Shown here: in pieces, positions 43,015 to 51,284 of the stretch
How positions within the stretch are numbered: position 1 is the first letter of the stretch
Layout of the letters: every line of letters starts with the position of its first letter
Assembly: GCA_030528345.1 (NCBI GenBank)
Contig: JAUMZB010000004.1
Coordinates: forward strand, 1 to 64,000
DNA from: Eikenella sp.
GTDB lineage: Bacteria; Pseudomonadota; Gammaproteobacteria; Burkholderiales; Neisseriaceae
Reading direction: 5' to 3'
DNA length: 64,000 nt
Notes under the pieces: model-generated
Told to the model about the DNA's origin: nothing
The model's input: the letters and a program-made list of their open reading frames with translations, nothing else
Database searches by the model: none
Program-made: the position numbers and the translations under genes

Positions 43015-43997
43015 GCAGCCGCTATCTGCACCTGCACCAAGCCCTCGGTTTGGGCCCGATGTGGCTCAAGCGCGGCGCGCATGTGCGGCCGGCCGGAGCG
43101 GCAGCACCGACGGCAGCCGCGCCTACTCAGGCAACAAAACCGCCCGCCCCCGCAGCCACCCTTCCCACCGCATTTCCGCCGGCGGCATCCGCCCCCGCAG
43201 CTTCGACACCTACCGAACCACCGTCTGTTGCCGCACCCGATACGCCGCCCGCTCCGCCACAACGGCCGGCAAACCGGCTCGCGCCCAACGCTCCAACAGA
43301 CACCGCCCCCCGCCGCCGCGCCAGCCCGCAAGGCGCCGCCCTGCTGGACGACCTCGACCAGCGAACCGACGGCCATACCGGAGCCGTGCCCGAACCGCCG
43401 GCCGAAACCGCCTTGCAAGCGGCCCGGTGTCTGTGGGCCGCCCGCACGCCCGCCACCTTCACCGACTTGCCGCAGCTGCGCCAACAGGCGGCCGACTGCA
43501 CCGCCTGCAAGCTGCACGGCGAACGCAAACAGGCGCTGGCCGGGCACGGTGCCTTGCCGGCGGAAGTGTTGGTACTCTGCCTCAACCCCACCCTGCACGA
43601 CGACGATGCCCGCCAACTGTTCAGCGGCAGCCACGGCCGCCTGCTCGACAATATGCTGGCCGCGATTGGGCTGGATGCGGCACCGATATTCCGCACCGCC
43701 TGGCTGCGCTGCACCCCGCGCATTTCGCCCAAGCCCTCGCCCGAAGAGCAAGTGGCTTGCGCCGCCTTTCTGGAGCAGGAATGGGCGTGGGCGCAGCCGA
43801 AAGCCGTGCTGCTGCTGGGCGACGGTTTCCGCGACGAAGTGCAGCAGTGGCTGGTAAAACAAATCATCGGCTCCACCCCCTGCTTCATCCTGCCCCATCC
43901 CGCCGCCCTATTGCGCCAGCCCTTGCTGAAAGCCCAAGCCTGGCCGGTGTTGCAGGCCTTGCGCAGGGCGCTCGACCACGCCCCGCAGGCTGCCTGA
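43008..43997 (+). CDS. Uracil-DNA glycosylase-like protein with long N-terminal linker
   Basis: Residues about 150-325 resemble type 4 (Fe-S) uracil-DNA glycosylases: CTACKLHGERKQALAGHG at the N-terminal side, FSGSHGRLLDNMLAAIGL in the middle and LGD plus HPAALLRQPLLK near the end. The usual glycosylase motif GEAPG is replaced by CLNPT and only two of the four cluster Cys are obvious, so activity is uncertain. Residues about 20-130 are a Pro/Ala/Thr-rich, probably disordered linker. The 329-aa gene overlaps rimI by seven bases. Its last codons and stop lie in a DUS of the AGGCTGCCTGAA dialect. Confidence 0.78.
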   Translation: MLSSRYLHLHQALGLGPMWLKRGAHVRPAGAAAPTAAAPTQATKPPAPAATLPTAFPPAASAPAASTPTEPPSVAAPDTPPAPPQRPANRLAPNAPTDTAPRRRASPQGAALLDDLDQRTDGHTGAVPEPPAETALQAARCLWAARTPATFTDLPQLRQQAADCTACKLHGERKQALAGHGALPAEVLVLCLNPTLHDDDARQLFSGSHGRLLDNMLAAIGLDAAPIFRTAWLRCTPRISPKPSPEEQVACAAFLEQEWAWAQPKAVLLLGDGFRDEVQQWLVKQIIGSTPCFILPHPAALLRQPLLKAQAWPVLQALRRALDHAPQAA

Positions 43998-44017
43998 AAG
44001 CTTTTCAGGCAGCCTGC
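43985..44017 (+). terminator. Terminator hairpin made of Simonsiella-type DUS
   Basis: Two copies of AGGCTGCCTGAA (the dialect described for Simonsiella) form a perfect 15-bp stem with a 3-base apex. It overlaps the stop codon of the UDG-like gene. Confidence 0.7.
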
Positions 44018-44137
44018 GAACCGGCGGCAACCGCATCCAACAACCCGCCTTTGCCGCCGCAGCCATTAACCCATCCGGCCGTTCGTCTTATCCGCAAGCA
44101 CATTCCGCCCTCCTCCCAACCGGTTTTCAGGTAGCCC

Positions 44138-45082
44138 ATGAGCTATATCGGACGTTTCGCCCCCAGCCCCACCGGCCTCTTGCACATCGGCTCGCTGCTC
44201 ACCGCGCTGGCCTCTTATGCCGATGCCCGCGCCCACGGCGGACGGTGGCTGGTGCGCATGGAAGACCTTGATCCGCCGCGCGAGATGGCCGGCGCCGCCG
44301 ACCGCATCCTGCACACCTTGGAAGCCTTCGGTTTCGAATGGGACGGCGAAGTGGCCTACCAAAGCCGCCGACACGCCCGCTACCGCGAGGTGTTAAACGA
44401 ACTGCGGCAAAAAGGACTGGTCTACCCCTGCTATTGCAGCCGCAAACAATGGCAGCAGTACGCCCGCGCCGGCGCAGACGGCCGGGTGTACAGCGGCCGT
44501 TGCGCCCACCGGCCGCCCGATGCGGCGGCACCCGGCAAACCGCCGGCCTGGCGGCTGCGCGTGCCCGAAGACGACATCGGTTTTACCGACCGCATCGTCG
44601 GCGGCTACCGGCAAAACTTAGCGCGCGACATCGGCGATTTCGTGCTCCTGCGCGCCGACGGTTTCTGGGCCTACCAGCTGGCCGTGGTGGCCGACGATGC
44701 CGAACAGGGCGTCACCCACATCGTGCGCGGCCAAGACCTGCTGGTTTCCACCCCGCGCCAGATTTATCTGCAACAATGTCTGGGCTACCCCCAACCCGGC
44801 TACGCCCACCTGCCGCTGCTCACCAACGGGCACGGCCAAAAATGGTCGAAACAAACCCTGGCTCCCGCTTTGGATCTGCGGCAGGCAGAAGCTCTGCTGC
44901 GCCAAGTATCCGCCTATCTGCGCCTGCCGCCCGCGCCCGCAGTGGACAAACCGCAAGACCTGCTCGCTTGGGCGGCGGCCCACTGGCAGATGGAACGGGT
45001 GCCGCCCCACCCCATCGACACCACTGCCGGCGCAAACGATATGCCGCCCGACAGGCTGTCCGAACAACCGCAGGCTACCTGA
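44138..45082 (+). CDS. gluQ: Glutamyl-Q tRNA(Asp) synthetase
   Basis: GluQRS adds glutamate to queuosine in the anticodon of tRNA-Asp. The 314-aa protein is a truncated GluRS-like enzyme without an anticodon-binding domain, as expected. It shows the HIGH-type [16 protein letters not shown] motif (residues 5-20), the zinc site CYCSRKQW...CAH (about 98-125) and a KMSKS-type KWSKQT loop (about 234-239). The last codons (PQAT) and stop are encoded by a DUS. Confidence 0.94.
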   Translation: MSYIGRFAPSPTGLLHIGSLLTALASYADARAHGGRWLVRMEDLDPPREMAGAADRILHTLEAFGFEWDGEVAYQSRRHARYREVLNELRQKGLVYPCYCSRKQWQQYARAGADGRVYSGRCAHRPPDAAAPGKPPAWRLRVPEDDIGFTDRIVGGYRQNLARDIGDFVLLRADGFWAYQLAVVADDAEQGVTHIVRGQDLLVSTPRQIYLQQCLGYPQPGYAHLPLLTNGHGQKWSKQTLAPALDLRQAEALLRQVSAYLRLPPAPAVDKPQDLLAWAAAHWQMERVPPHPIDTTAGANDMPPDRLSEQPQAT

Positions 45083-45138
45083 AAACCGTTCCGCCCATAA
45101 CAGAGAAAGGCCGCACCATTACCGCCCTGCTCCGCCTG

Positions 45139-45753
45139 ATGTCGTCGCACCCGCTGCTGTTGGAAGGCGTGATGAAACTGTCTGCCCTCACCGGCATCGT
45201 CTGGTTTGCCGCCCAAGTGTGGCAGACCTATCTGCGCACCGGCGAAACGGTGCTGCTGTTGCTGTTGGCCGGCGAAATCCTCACCCTAAGCCTGGTGCTG
45301 CTGGCCAAACCCACCACCACGCGCAGTTTTGCCCCCGCCTCGCTGGCGGTGATTGCCGCCCTCTCGTTTTACTTTGTTTGGGTGCATCTGGAGCCGGGCA
45401 CCGCGCTGGCGCCGCCTGCCGTATCGGCCGCCCTCATGGGCGCGGGCATTATGTGGCAGATGTATGCCAAACTGTGGCTGGGCCGCTGCTTCGGCATCCT
45501 GCCCGCCTGCCGCGGCATCGTGGTCGGCGGCCCCTACCGGCTGGTGCGCCATCCGATTTATCTGGGCTACTTCCTGACCCACGCCGCTTTTCTGCTCGGC
45601 CATTTCTCCGCTTTCAATCTGGCCGCTTTCGCCGCCTATTACGTCCTCAAGCTGTGCCGCATCCATTACGAAGAGCGCCTGCTGTCGGCCCACCCCCGCT
45701 ACCGCCGCTATCAGGCCGAAGTAAAATACCGCCTGATCCCGTTTATCATTTAA
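45139..45753 (+). CDS. ICMT/PEMT-like membrane methyltransferase
   Basis: This 204-aa integral membrane protein has about five spans and the isoprenylcysteine carboxyl methyltransferase signature GGPYRLVRHPIYLGYF (about residues 132-147), then EERLLSAHPRYRRYQAEVKYRLIPF near the end. The bacterial substrate is unknown. The start is uncertain: the ATG at 45139 has no Shine-Dalgarno, while GGAAGG precedes the internal ATG at 45172, which would give 193 aa and remove only an amphipathic stretch. It lies 56 bases after gluQ. Confidence 0.8.
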   Translation: MSSHPLLLEGVMKLSALTGIVWFAAQVWQTYLRTGETVLLLLLAGEILTLSLVLLAKPTTTRSFAPASLAVIAALSFYFVWVHLEPGTALAPPAVSAALMGAGIMWQMYAKLWLGRCFGILPACRGIVVGGPYRLVRHPIYLGYFLTHAAFLLGHFSAFNLAAFAAYYVLKLCRIHYEERLLSAHPRYRRYQAEVKYRLIPFII

Positions 45754-45805
45754 AATCCGCTCCCTTCCGCACGCTTGCACACACAATCTTCACAAGGATC
45801 CGCAC

Positions 45806-46672
45806 ATGGCTTTTGCCTCCCTGTTCACCCTGCTCGACGACATCGCCTCCGTTCTCGACGACGTGGCGCTGATGACCAAAATGGCCGCCAAGAAAACCGC
45901 CGGCGTGGTGGGCGACGATTTGGCGCTCAATGCCAACCAAGTCACCGGCGTGAGCGCCGAACGCGAATTGCCGATTGTGTGGGCGGTGGCCAAAGGCTCG
46001 TTTGCCAACAAACTGATTCTGATTCCCGCCGCCCTTTTGCTCTCGGTGTTCGCACCCGCCCTGATTGTGCCGCTGCTGATGATCGGCGGTGCCTATCTCT
46101 GCTTCGAAGGCGTGGAAAAACTGCTGCACAAGCTGCTGCACCGCCACGAAGCGCACGAAGGCAGCACACCCGACGAATTGATTGACGAAAACGCCAAAAT
46201 CAAGGGCGCCATCCGCACCGATTTCATTCTCTCCGCCGAAATCATCATCATCGCCCTGGGCGTGGTGGCGGCCGCTTCGCTCACCACCAAAGTCCTGGTG
46301 CTCTCCGCCGTGGGCATCGGCATCACTTTTTTGGTGTACGGCGTGGTGGCGCTGATTGTGAAGGCCGACGATTTCGGCCTGCACCTGATGAACACCCCGG
46401 CCACCGCACCGGCGGGCAAAGCCATCATCCTCTTTATGCCGTGGTTTATGCGCTCGCTCAGCATCATCGGCACCCTGGCCATGTTTCTGGTGGGCGGCGG
46501 CATCTTCACCCACTACTGGCCGCAACTGCACCACTGGCTGCACGCCCGGCAATGGGACAGCGGCCTGACGGGGCAGTTCGCCGCCCTGCTCACCGGCATC
46601 GCCGTCGGCGCCGCGGTCTGCGCCGTGGTGCTACCGCTGATCAAAGTGTTCGGCAAAAAAGACGCCCATTGA
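45806..46672 (+). CDS. DUF808 membrane protein (YedI-like)
   Basis: The function of this family is unknown. The 288-aa protein matches it over its full length: MAFASLFTLLDDIASVLDDVALMTKMAAKKTAGVVGDDLALNA-type start (about the first 43 residues, key block DDIASVLDDVA), then about six membrane spans, with a His/Glu-rich loop (KLLHKLLHRHEAHEG, about residues 108-122). AAGGAT lies before the ATG. It ends shortly before a very strong DUS hairpin. Confidence 0.88.
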   Translation: MAFASLFTLLDDIASVLDDVALMTKMAAKKTAGVVGDDLALNANQVTGVSAERELPIVWAVAKGSFANKLILIPAALLLSVFAPALIVPLLMIGGAYLCFEGVEKLLHKLLHRHEAHEGSTPDELIDENAKIKGAIRTDFILSAEIIIIALGVVAAASLTTKVLVLSAVGIGITFLVYGVVALIVKADDFGLHLMNTPATAPAGKAIILFMPWFMRSLSIIGTLAMFLVGGGIFTHYWPQLHHWLHARQWDSGLTGQFAALLTGIAVGAAVCAVVLPLIKVFGKKDAH

Positions 46673-46685
46673 GGGGCTTTCCTTC

Positions 46686-46738
46686 CGGGCGCAATCAGGC
46701 TACCTGAAAAAGGGTTTCAGGTAGCCTGATTGCGCCCG
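46686..46738 (+). terminator. Perfect 24-bp DUS hairpin after the DUF808 gene
   Basis: Arms 46686-46709 and 46715-46738 are fully complementary over 24 bases and contain the DUS; the extension beyond the DUS (CGGGCGCAATC) is matched on both sides. Confidence 0.75.
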
Positions 46739-46759
46739 CCGGCCATACCCGCAAAGTGG

Positions 46760-46765
46760 TACAAT
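46760..46765 (+). promoter_or_regulatory. murI -10 box (extended type)
   Basis: TACAAT preceded by TGG forms an extended -10, 30 bases before the murI ATG. Confidence 0.5.
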
Positions 46766-46794
46766 CCGCCGCCTGTTATTTTTCCCTTACCGCC

Positions 46795-47610
46795 ATGTCC
46801 CCATCTGCTTTGGCCCAACGCCCCATCGGCGTGTTCGATTCCGGTGTCGGCGGCCTCACCGTGGTGCGCGCGCTGATGGAGCGTCTGCCCAACGAAAACA
46901 TCGTCTATTTCGGCGACACCGCCCGCGTGCCCTACGGCGTGAAATCGCGCAGCACCATCGAAACCTTCACCGCCCAGATTGTCGAATTTCTGATGCAGAA
47001 CGAAGTGAAAGCGCTGGTGATCGCCTGCAACACCATTGCCGCCGTGGCCGGGCAGCGCGTGCGGCAAATGGCGGGCAATATGCCCGTGCTCGACGTGATT
47101 GCCGCCGGTGCCGAAGCCGCACTGGCCACCTCGCGCCGGCACCACATCGGCATCATCGCCACCAGCACCACCGTCAACAGCAACGCCTACGCCCGCGCCA
47201 TCCACGCCCACCAGCCACAGGCGCGCGTGCAGTCGCAGGCCTGCCCGCTCTTGGTGCCGCTGGTGGAGGAAGGCTGGCTGGATCACGAAGTCACCCGCCT
47301 CACCGTGCGCGAATACCTCAAGCCCTTGCTGGCCGAAGACATCGACACCCTGGTGCTGGGCTGCACCCACTACCCCCTGCTCAAGCCCCTGGTCAAACAG
47401 GAAGCCCCGCATCTGCAACTGGTGGATTCCGCCACCACCACCGCCGAAGCCGCCGCCCGCGCCCTGACCGCCGCCGGCCTGCTCAATCCCGATACCGCCC
47501 CCGCCGACTACCGCTTTTACGTGAGCGACATTCCGCTGCGCTTCCAAACCATAGGCGAGCGCTTTTTGGGGCGCAGCCTCGAACAAATCGAAATGATGCG
47601 CCTGGGCTGA
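46795..47610 (+). CDS. murI: Glutamate racemase
   Basis: MurI makes D-glutamate for peptidoglycan. The 271-aa protein shows GVFDSGVGGLTVVRAL at the start, the first catalytic Cys in VIACNTIAA (about residue 80) and the second in VLGCTHYPLL (about 190), with NENIVYFGDTARVPYG between. The ATG at 46795 is chosen from the family start and the -10 box; an in-frame ATG at 46756 overlaps the promoter. Confidence 0.95.
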   Translation: MSPSALAQRPIGVFDSGVGGLTVVRALMERLPNENIVYFGDTARVPYGVKSRSTIETFTAQIVEFLMQNEVKALVIACNTIAAVAGQRVRQMAGNMPVLDVIAAGAEAALATSRRHHIGIIATSTTVNSNAYARAIHAHQPQARVQSQACPLLVPLVEEGWLDHEVTRLTVREYLKPLLAEDIDTLVLGCTHYPLLKPLVKQEAPHLQLVDSATTTAEAAARALTAAGLLNPDTAPADYRFYVSDIPLRFQTIGERFLGRSLEQIEMMRLG

Positions 47611-47653
47611 TGCCGCCTCAGGCTACCTGAAACCTCCTTCCTTCCGTCCGACC

Positions 47654-48283
47654 ATGAAAAACATCGTCATCCTGATTTCCGGCCGCGGCTCCAATATGCA
47701 GGCCTTGGTGCAGGCCGCCATTCCCGGTGCGCGCATCGCCGCCGTTTTGTCCAACCGCCCCGATGCCGCCGGCTTGGCTTGGGCGGCCGAACAAGGCATT
47801 CCCACCGCCGCCCTCGACCACCGCCACTACCCCGACCGCGCCGCCTTCGACCAAGCCATGATGCGCCTCATCAACGGCTACGCGCCCGATTTGGTGGTGC
47901 TGGCCGGCTTTATGCGCGTACTCACCTCCGAATTCTGCGCCCATTACGCCGGCCGCCTGATCAATATCCACCCCTCCCTGCTGCCCGCCTTTCCCGGCCT
48001 GCACACCCACCAGCGCGCCTTAGACGAAGGCTGCCGCCTGGCCGGCTGCACCGTGCATTTCGTGACCGCCGAGCTCGACAACGGCCCCGTCATCGCCCAA
48101 GGTGCGGTGCCGGTATTGGACGGCGACAACGCCGACGAACTCGCCGCACGCGTGCTGGCCGTCGAACACCGCCTGCTGCCGCAAGCCGTGGCCGACTTTG
48201 TGGCCGGGCACCTGCACATCGAAGGCAAACGCGTGCGCAACAGCCGCCACAACGCCGCCGCCGACAGCTTTCTGCTGGCATAG
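47654..48283 (+). CDS. purN: Phosphoribosylglycinamide formyltransferase
   Basis: PurN transfers a formyl group from 10-formyl-THF to GAR in purine synthesis. The 209-aa protein shows VILISGRGSNMQAL (residues about 4-17), the catalytic-region LINIHPSLLPAFPGLHTHQRAL (Asn and His, about 104-125) and GCTVHFVTAELDNGPVIAQG (with catalytic Asp, about 133-152). The TAG stop codon coincides with the left edge of a MITE-like element (48281), so the C-terminus may have been altered by that insertion. Confidence 0.95.
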   Translation: MKNIVILISGRGSNMQALVQAAIPGARIAAVLSNRPDAAGLAWAAEQGIPTAALDHRHYPDRAAFDQAMMRLINGYAPDLVVLAGFMRVLTSEFCAHYAGRLINIHPSLLPAFPGLHTHQRALDEGCRLAGCTVHFVTAELDNGPVIAQGAVPVLDGDNADELAARVLAVEHRLLPQAVADFVAGHLHIEGKRVRNSRHNAAADSFLLA

Positions 48284-48454
48284 GGTCTGTTGACAATTGG
48301 TATGATGGCGGTATTTTTGGCGTAAATCCCCGCCTACTGCGGCCAAAATGCTCGCAAGATGTTCAATCTTGCTGCGCTTTTAGTCTTGTATGCAAAGATT
48401 TCCACTCAAAAAACCGCTACACCAACCACACCGCTGCGCTGTCAACAGCCCCTA
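48281..48454. mobile_element. MITE-like element, family B, at the purN stop codon
   Basis: This 174-base non-coding segment has terminal inverted repeats (GGGTCTGTTGACA left, GGGGCTGTTGACA when the right end is read inward; one mismatch) flanked on each side by TA. The left TA-G is the stop codon of purN. TA flanks are typical of IS630/mariner-type insertion. Inside are a GGCGG-type repeat and a small hairpin (GCAAGATGTTCAATCTTGC). No transposase is encoded. Confidence 0.6.
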
Positions 48455-48660
48455 AACCGCCTTTCAGGTAGCCCGATTTTGCTACCCCATATCAGCCATC
48501 AGGCTACCTGAAACCACAGCCACACCACAGGCGGGGATTTTTGACCCCAAACACCGCCGCACGCCAAAGACGACACGCCCTAACAGAACTTTAAAACGAC
48601 TTAACCCGCCGCCATGCTACATTGGCGCCCGTTTGATTCCGTTTTCCCGAAAGAGAGCCC
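48455..48660. other. Gap between the family B element and the DUF3108 gene
   Basis: No gene is seen in this 206-base stretch. It holds a one-base DUS variant (48463) and a perfect DUS (about 48499), and ends with a likely promoter region of the DUF3108 gene (a TACATT sequence near 48616). Confidence 0.4.
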
Positions 48661-49350
48661 ATGACCCCCGCCCTCCGCCGCAGCCTGCCCGTGTTCGCCC
48701 TGGCCTGCGCCTTTGCCGTCCCCGCCCAAGCCGACACCGCCTTCCCGCAAAAAGCCGAACTGCAATACGTCGGCCCCTACGGCGTGCCCGCCGTGATGAC
48801 CTTCGAGCGCAACGGCAGCCAATACCGCGTGGTGGCCGACATCAACGCCCCCATGTACAAAATGCGCTTCACCTCCCAAGGCCGCATTTCCGGCAACCGC
48901 CTCAGCCCCGCCAGCTACAGCGACATCCGCCGCGGCCGCCCCTATGCCGGCGCCACCTTCAATTACGGCGCCAAAACCGTCAGCTACGGCAAAGCCGGCG
49001 CCACCGAAACCCAGCCCATGAACGGCCCCACCTTCGACCTCTTCACCCTGGCCTGGCAGCTCGCCCTCAACAACGGCCGGCTCCCCGCCAATCTGCACAT
49101 TACCAACGGCAAGCGCCTCTACAGCGTGCAGGGCATGACCCGCCTCTCCCCCACCCGCTACAACATCAACGGCGGCAGCATTCCGGTCAACCGCTTCCGC
49201 GTGAAGCGCGGCGACGACACCATCGAATATTCCTTCGCCCCCGATTTTGCCAACATCCCCGCACGCATCAAATACACCGACGACGGTACCACCTACGAAC
49301 TGAAACTGCGCAGCGCCAAAATCGACGGCGTGACCATCCAGCCCAAATAA
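48661..49350 (+). CDS. DUF3108 domain periplasmic protein
   Basis: The function of this family is unknown. The 229-aa protein begins with a signal peptide (cleavage after VPAQA, about residue 24). The mature part is the beta-rich DUF3108 domain, with FERNGSQYRVVADINAPMY (about residues 48-66), a FDLFTLAWQLA helix and a C-terminal IEYSFAPDFANIPARIKYTD stretch resembling lipid- or LPS-binding beta-barrel-like folds (inference). DUF3108 genes next to purN occur in other Neisseriaceae as I recall. It is followed by an rRNA methyltransferase gene 90 bases later. Confidence 0.85.
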   Translation: MTPALRRSLPVFALACAFAVPAQADTAFPQKAELQYVGPYGVPAVMTFERNGSQYRVVADINAPMYKMRFTSQGRISGNRLSPASYSDIRRGRPYAGATFNYGAKTVSYGKAGATETQPMNGPTFDLFTLAWQLALNNGRLPANLHITNGKRLYSVQGMTRLSPTRYNINGGSIPVNRFRVKRGDDTIEYSFAPDFANIPARIKYTDDGTTYELKLRSAKIDGVTIQPK

Positions 49351-49440
49351 ACCGCCTGCGGGCACATCGGGGCGCGCACCTCTGCCGCCCCGAGACCTTT
49401 CTGCCGTCCGCCCCATCCACCCTCAGGCTACCTGAAACCC

Positions 49441-50709
49441 ATGCTCCTCCCCCGCACCCTCCGCCAAGCCGCCGACGTTTTGCCCCAAGTGCTCGCCTTC
49501 CGCCAGCCGGCCGACGCCGTGCTGGCCGCCTATTTCCGCACGCACAAACAAATCGGCCGCCAAGAGCGCCAAACCGTGGCCGACACCGTATTCGCCGCCA
49601 TCCGCCACCGGCAGAAAATCCTCACCGCCCTGCCGCAGGCCGACCGCCATCCCGAACACACCGCCTTGGCCGCCGCCTACTTCGGCGCCTTGGCTACCCC
49701 CGAACAGCTCGCCGCTTGGGCCGCAGAGCATCACGCCGCCCACCTGCCGCCCCGTTTGGCCGACACCGCCGCCCAAGCGGCGCAAAGCCTGAATACCGCC
49801 GCCGAGCTGCCCGCCTGGCTGATCGACACCTTACACCGCGACGGCTGGCACAACGACGCAATTCTCGCTTTCGGCCACAGCACCGCCCAAGCCGCCCCGC
49901 TCGACCTGCGCGTCAACACCCTCAAAGCCAAACGCGATGCCGTACTCGCCCAACTGCGCGGCGCAGGCCTGGCCGCCGAAGCCACCCCCTATTCGCCTTG
50001 GGGCATCCGCCTGCACGACAAAACCGATTTCGGCCGCCACCCCCTCTTTCTCGACGGCCGCATCGAAATCCAAGACGAAGGCAGCCAGCTGCTCGCCCTT
50101 CTCAGCGGCGCCAAACGCAACGAAATGGTGGTCGATTTCTGCGCCGGCGCCGGCGGCAAAACGCTGGCCATGGGCGCCATGATGAAAAACAGCGGCCGCC
50201 TGTATGCCTTCGACGTGGCCGAAAAACGGCTGGCCAAGCTCAAGCCGCGCCTGCAGCGCGCCGGCCTCAGCCAAGTCCATTTACAGCGCATCGAGCACGA
50301 ACAAGATCCCCGCCTCGCGCGCCTCTGCGGCAAAGCCGACCGCGTCTTGGTGGACGCCCCCTGCTCCGGCCTGGGCACCCTGCGCCGCAATCCCGACCTC
50401 AAATACCGCCAGTCGCCCGAGAGCGTGGCCGAAATGGCCGCCCGCCAAGCCCGCATTCTGGCCGCCGCCGCCCGCCTGGTGCGCCCCGGCGGCACCCTGA
50501 TTTACGCCACCTGCAGCGTGCTGGCCGCCGAAAACGAAGCCCAAATCGAACGCTTCCTCGCCGAGCAGCCCGGCTGGCAACGCCGGCCCGCCCTACTGCC
50601 GAAGGGGGATACGCAAATGCCGCAGACAGGTGTATATTTGCGCCCCAATCCCGCCGAACACCAAACCGACGGCTTTTTTGCCGCCGTTTTGCTGCGTCAG
50701 GCTACCTGA
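49441..50709 (+). CDS. RsmB/NOP family RNA 5-methylcytosine methyltransferase
   Basis: This 422-aa S-adenosylmethionine-dependent enzyme methylates cytosine C5 in RNA, most likely 16S rRNA, as RsmB does at C967. It has an N-terminal helical region, then the SAM-binding motif VVDFCAGAGGKTLAM (about residues 237-251), VLVDAPCSGLGTLRRNPD with the first Cys (about 302-319) and the catalytic YATCSVLAAENE (about 355-366). The N-terminal NusB-like domain of true RsmB is reduced, so the exact target is uncertain. The last codons (RQAT) and stop come from a DUS. Confidence 0.85.
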   Translation: MLLPRTLRQAADVLPQVLAFRQPADAVLAAYFRTHKQIGRQERQTVADTVFAAIRHRQKILTALPQADRHPEHTALAAAYFGALATPEQLAAWAAEHHAAHLPPRLADTAAQAAQSLNTAAELPAWLIDTLHRDGWHNDAILAFGHSTAQAAPLDLRVNTLKAKRDAVLAQLRGAGLAAEATPYSPWGIRLHDKTDFGRHPLFLDGRIEIQDEGSQLLALLSGAKRNEMVVDFCAGAGGKTLAMGAMMKNSGRLYAFDVAEKRLAKLKPRLQRAGLSQVHLQRIEHEQDPRLARLCGKADRVLVDAPCSGLGTLRRNPDLKYRQSPESVAEMAARQARILAAAARLVRPGGTLIYATCSVLAAENEAQIERFLAEQPGWQRRPALLPKGDTQMPQTGVYLRPNPAEHQTDGFFAAVLLRQAT

Positions 50710-50735
50710 AACCCTCCCACACCCTGAGGACAACC

Positions 50736-51047
50736 ATGAGCAATATCCAAGAAGAAATCAAAAAAGTCGTTACCGAAAACCGCGTGGTGCTGTTTATGAA
50801 AGGCAGCAAGCAATTCCCGCAATGCGGCTTCTCCGCCCGCGCCGTGCAAATCCTGCAGGCCGCCGGCTGCACCGACTTCGTGACCGTCAACGTGCTGGAA
50901 AACGACGCCGTGCGCCAAGGCATCAAAGAATACGCCGACTGGCCCACCATCCCGCAGCTGTATGTGAACGGCGAATTTCTCGGCGGCTCCGACATCATGA
51001 TGGAAATGTTCGAAGCCGGCGAACTGCAAGAAGCCCTCAAAGCATAG
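50736..51047 (+). CDS. grxD: Monothiol glutaredoxin, Grx4 type
   Basis: Grx4 proteins carry and deliver Fe-S clusters. The 103-aa protein has the CGFS active site with Cys30, the preceding FMKGSKQFPQ block, the TIPQLYVNGEFLGGSD glutathione-binding segment (about residues 70-85) and the usual C-terminal helix. CTGAGGA precedes the ATG. It lies 26 bases after the RNA methyltransferase gene and is followed by a DUS terminator. Confidence 0.95.
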   Translation: MSNIQEEIKKVVTENRVVLFMKGSKQFPQCGFSARAVQILQAAGCTDFVTVNVLENDAVRQGIKEYADWPTIPQLYVNGEFLGGSDIMMEMFEAGELQEALKA

Positions 51048-51073
51048 GGCATACCGCCGGCCCCGCCGAAAAA

Positions 51074-51111
51074 CACACAGGCTACCTGAAACTTTTCAGG
51101 TAGCCTGTGTG
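51074..51111 (+). terminator. DUS inverted-repeat terminator after grxD
   Basis: A perfect 18-bp stem containing two DUS copies with a 2-base apex, 26 bases after grxD. Confidence 0.7.
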
Positions 51112-51189
51112 CCAAGCAACCGGCTCTCTTTGCACATCGCAATATGCCCATGCCGACTAACAGACCAGCAAAACCGAAACCTTCGCCCC

Positions 51190-51244
51190 CTGCGGGCACA
51201 TTTCTGCGTTATGCGCCGCAGATGGGGGTTTTGCAAAGGTCTCA
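51190..51244. mobile_element. MITE-like element, family A, partial copy 3
   Basis: Only one end is clear: ACATTTCTGCGTTATGCGCC, GCAGATGG and TTTTGCAAAGGTCTCA match the 10964 element. The left part (from about 51120) is too diverged to define. It lies between grxD and the glutathione S-transferase gene, about 40 bases before the latter. Confidence 0.5.
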
Positions 51245-51284
51245 GCCCGTGCACCCGCCCCGCTGTTTCCACCCGGAGAACCAC

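Noticed and set aside
48633-51047. 804-aa plus-strand frame spanning three genes
   Set aside because: Only its last part is real (grxD, starting at 50736). Upstream it is an Arg/Pro-rich shadow of the DUF3108 and RsmB-like genes.
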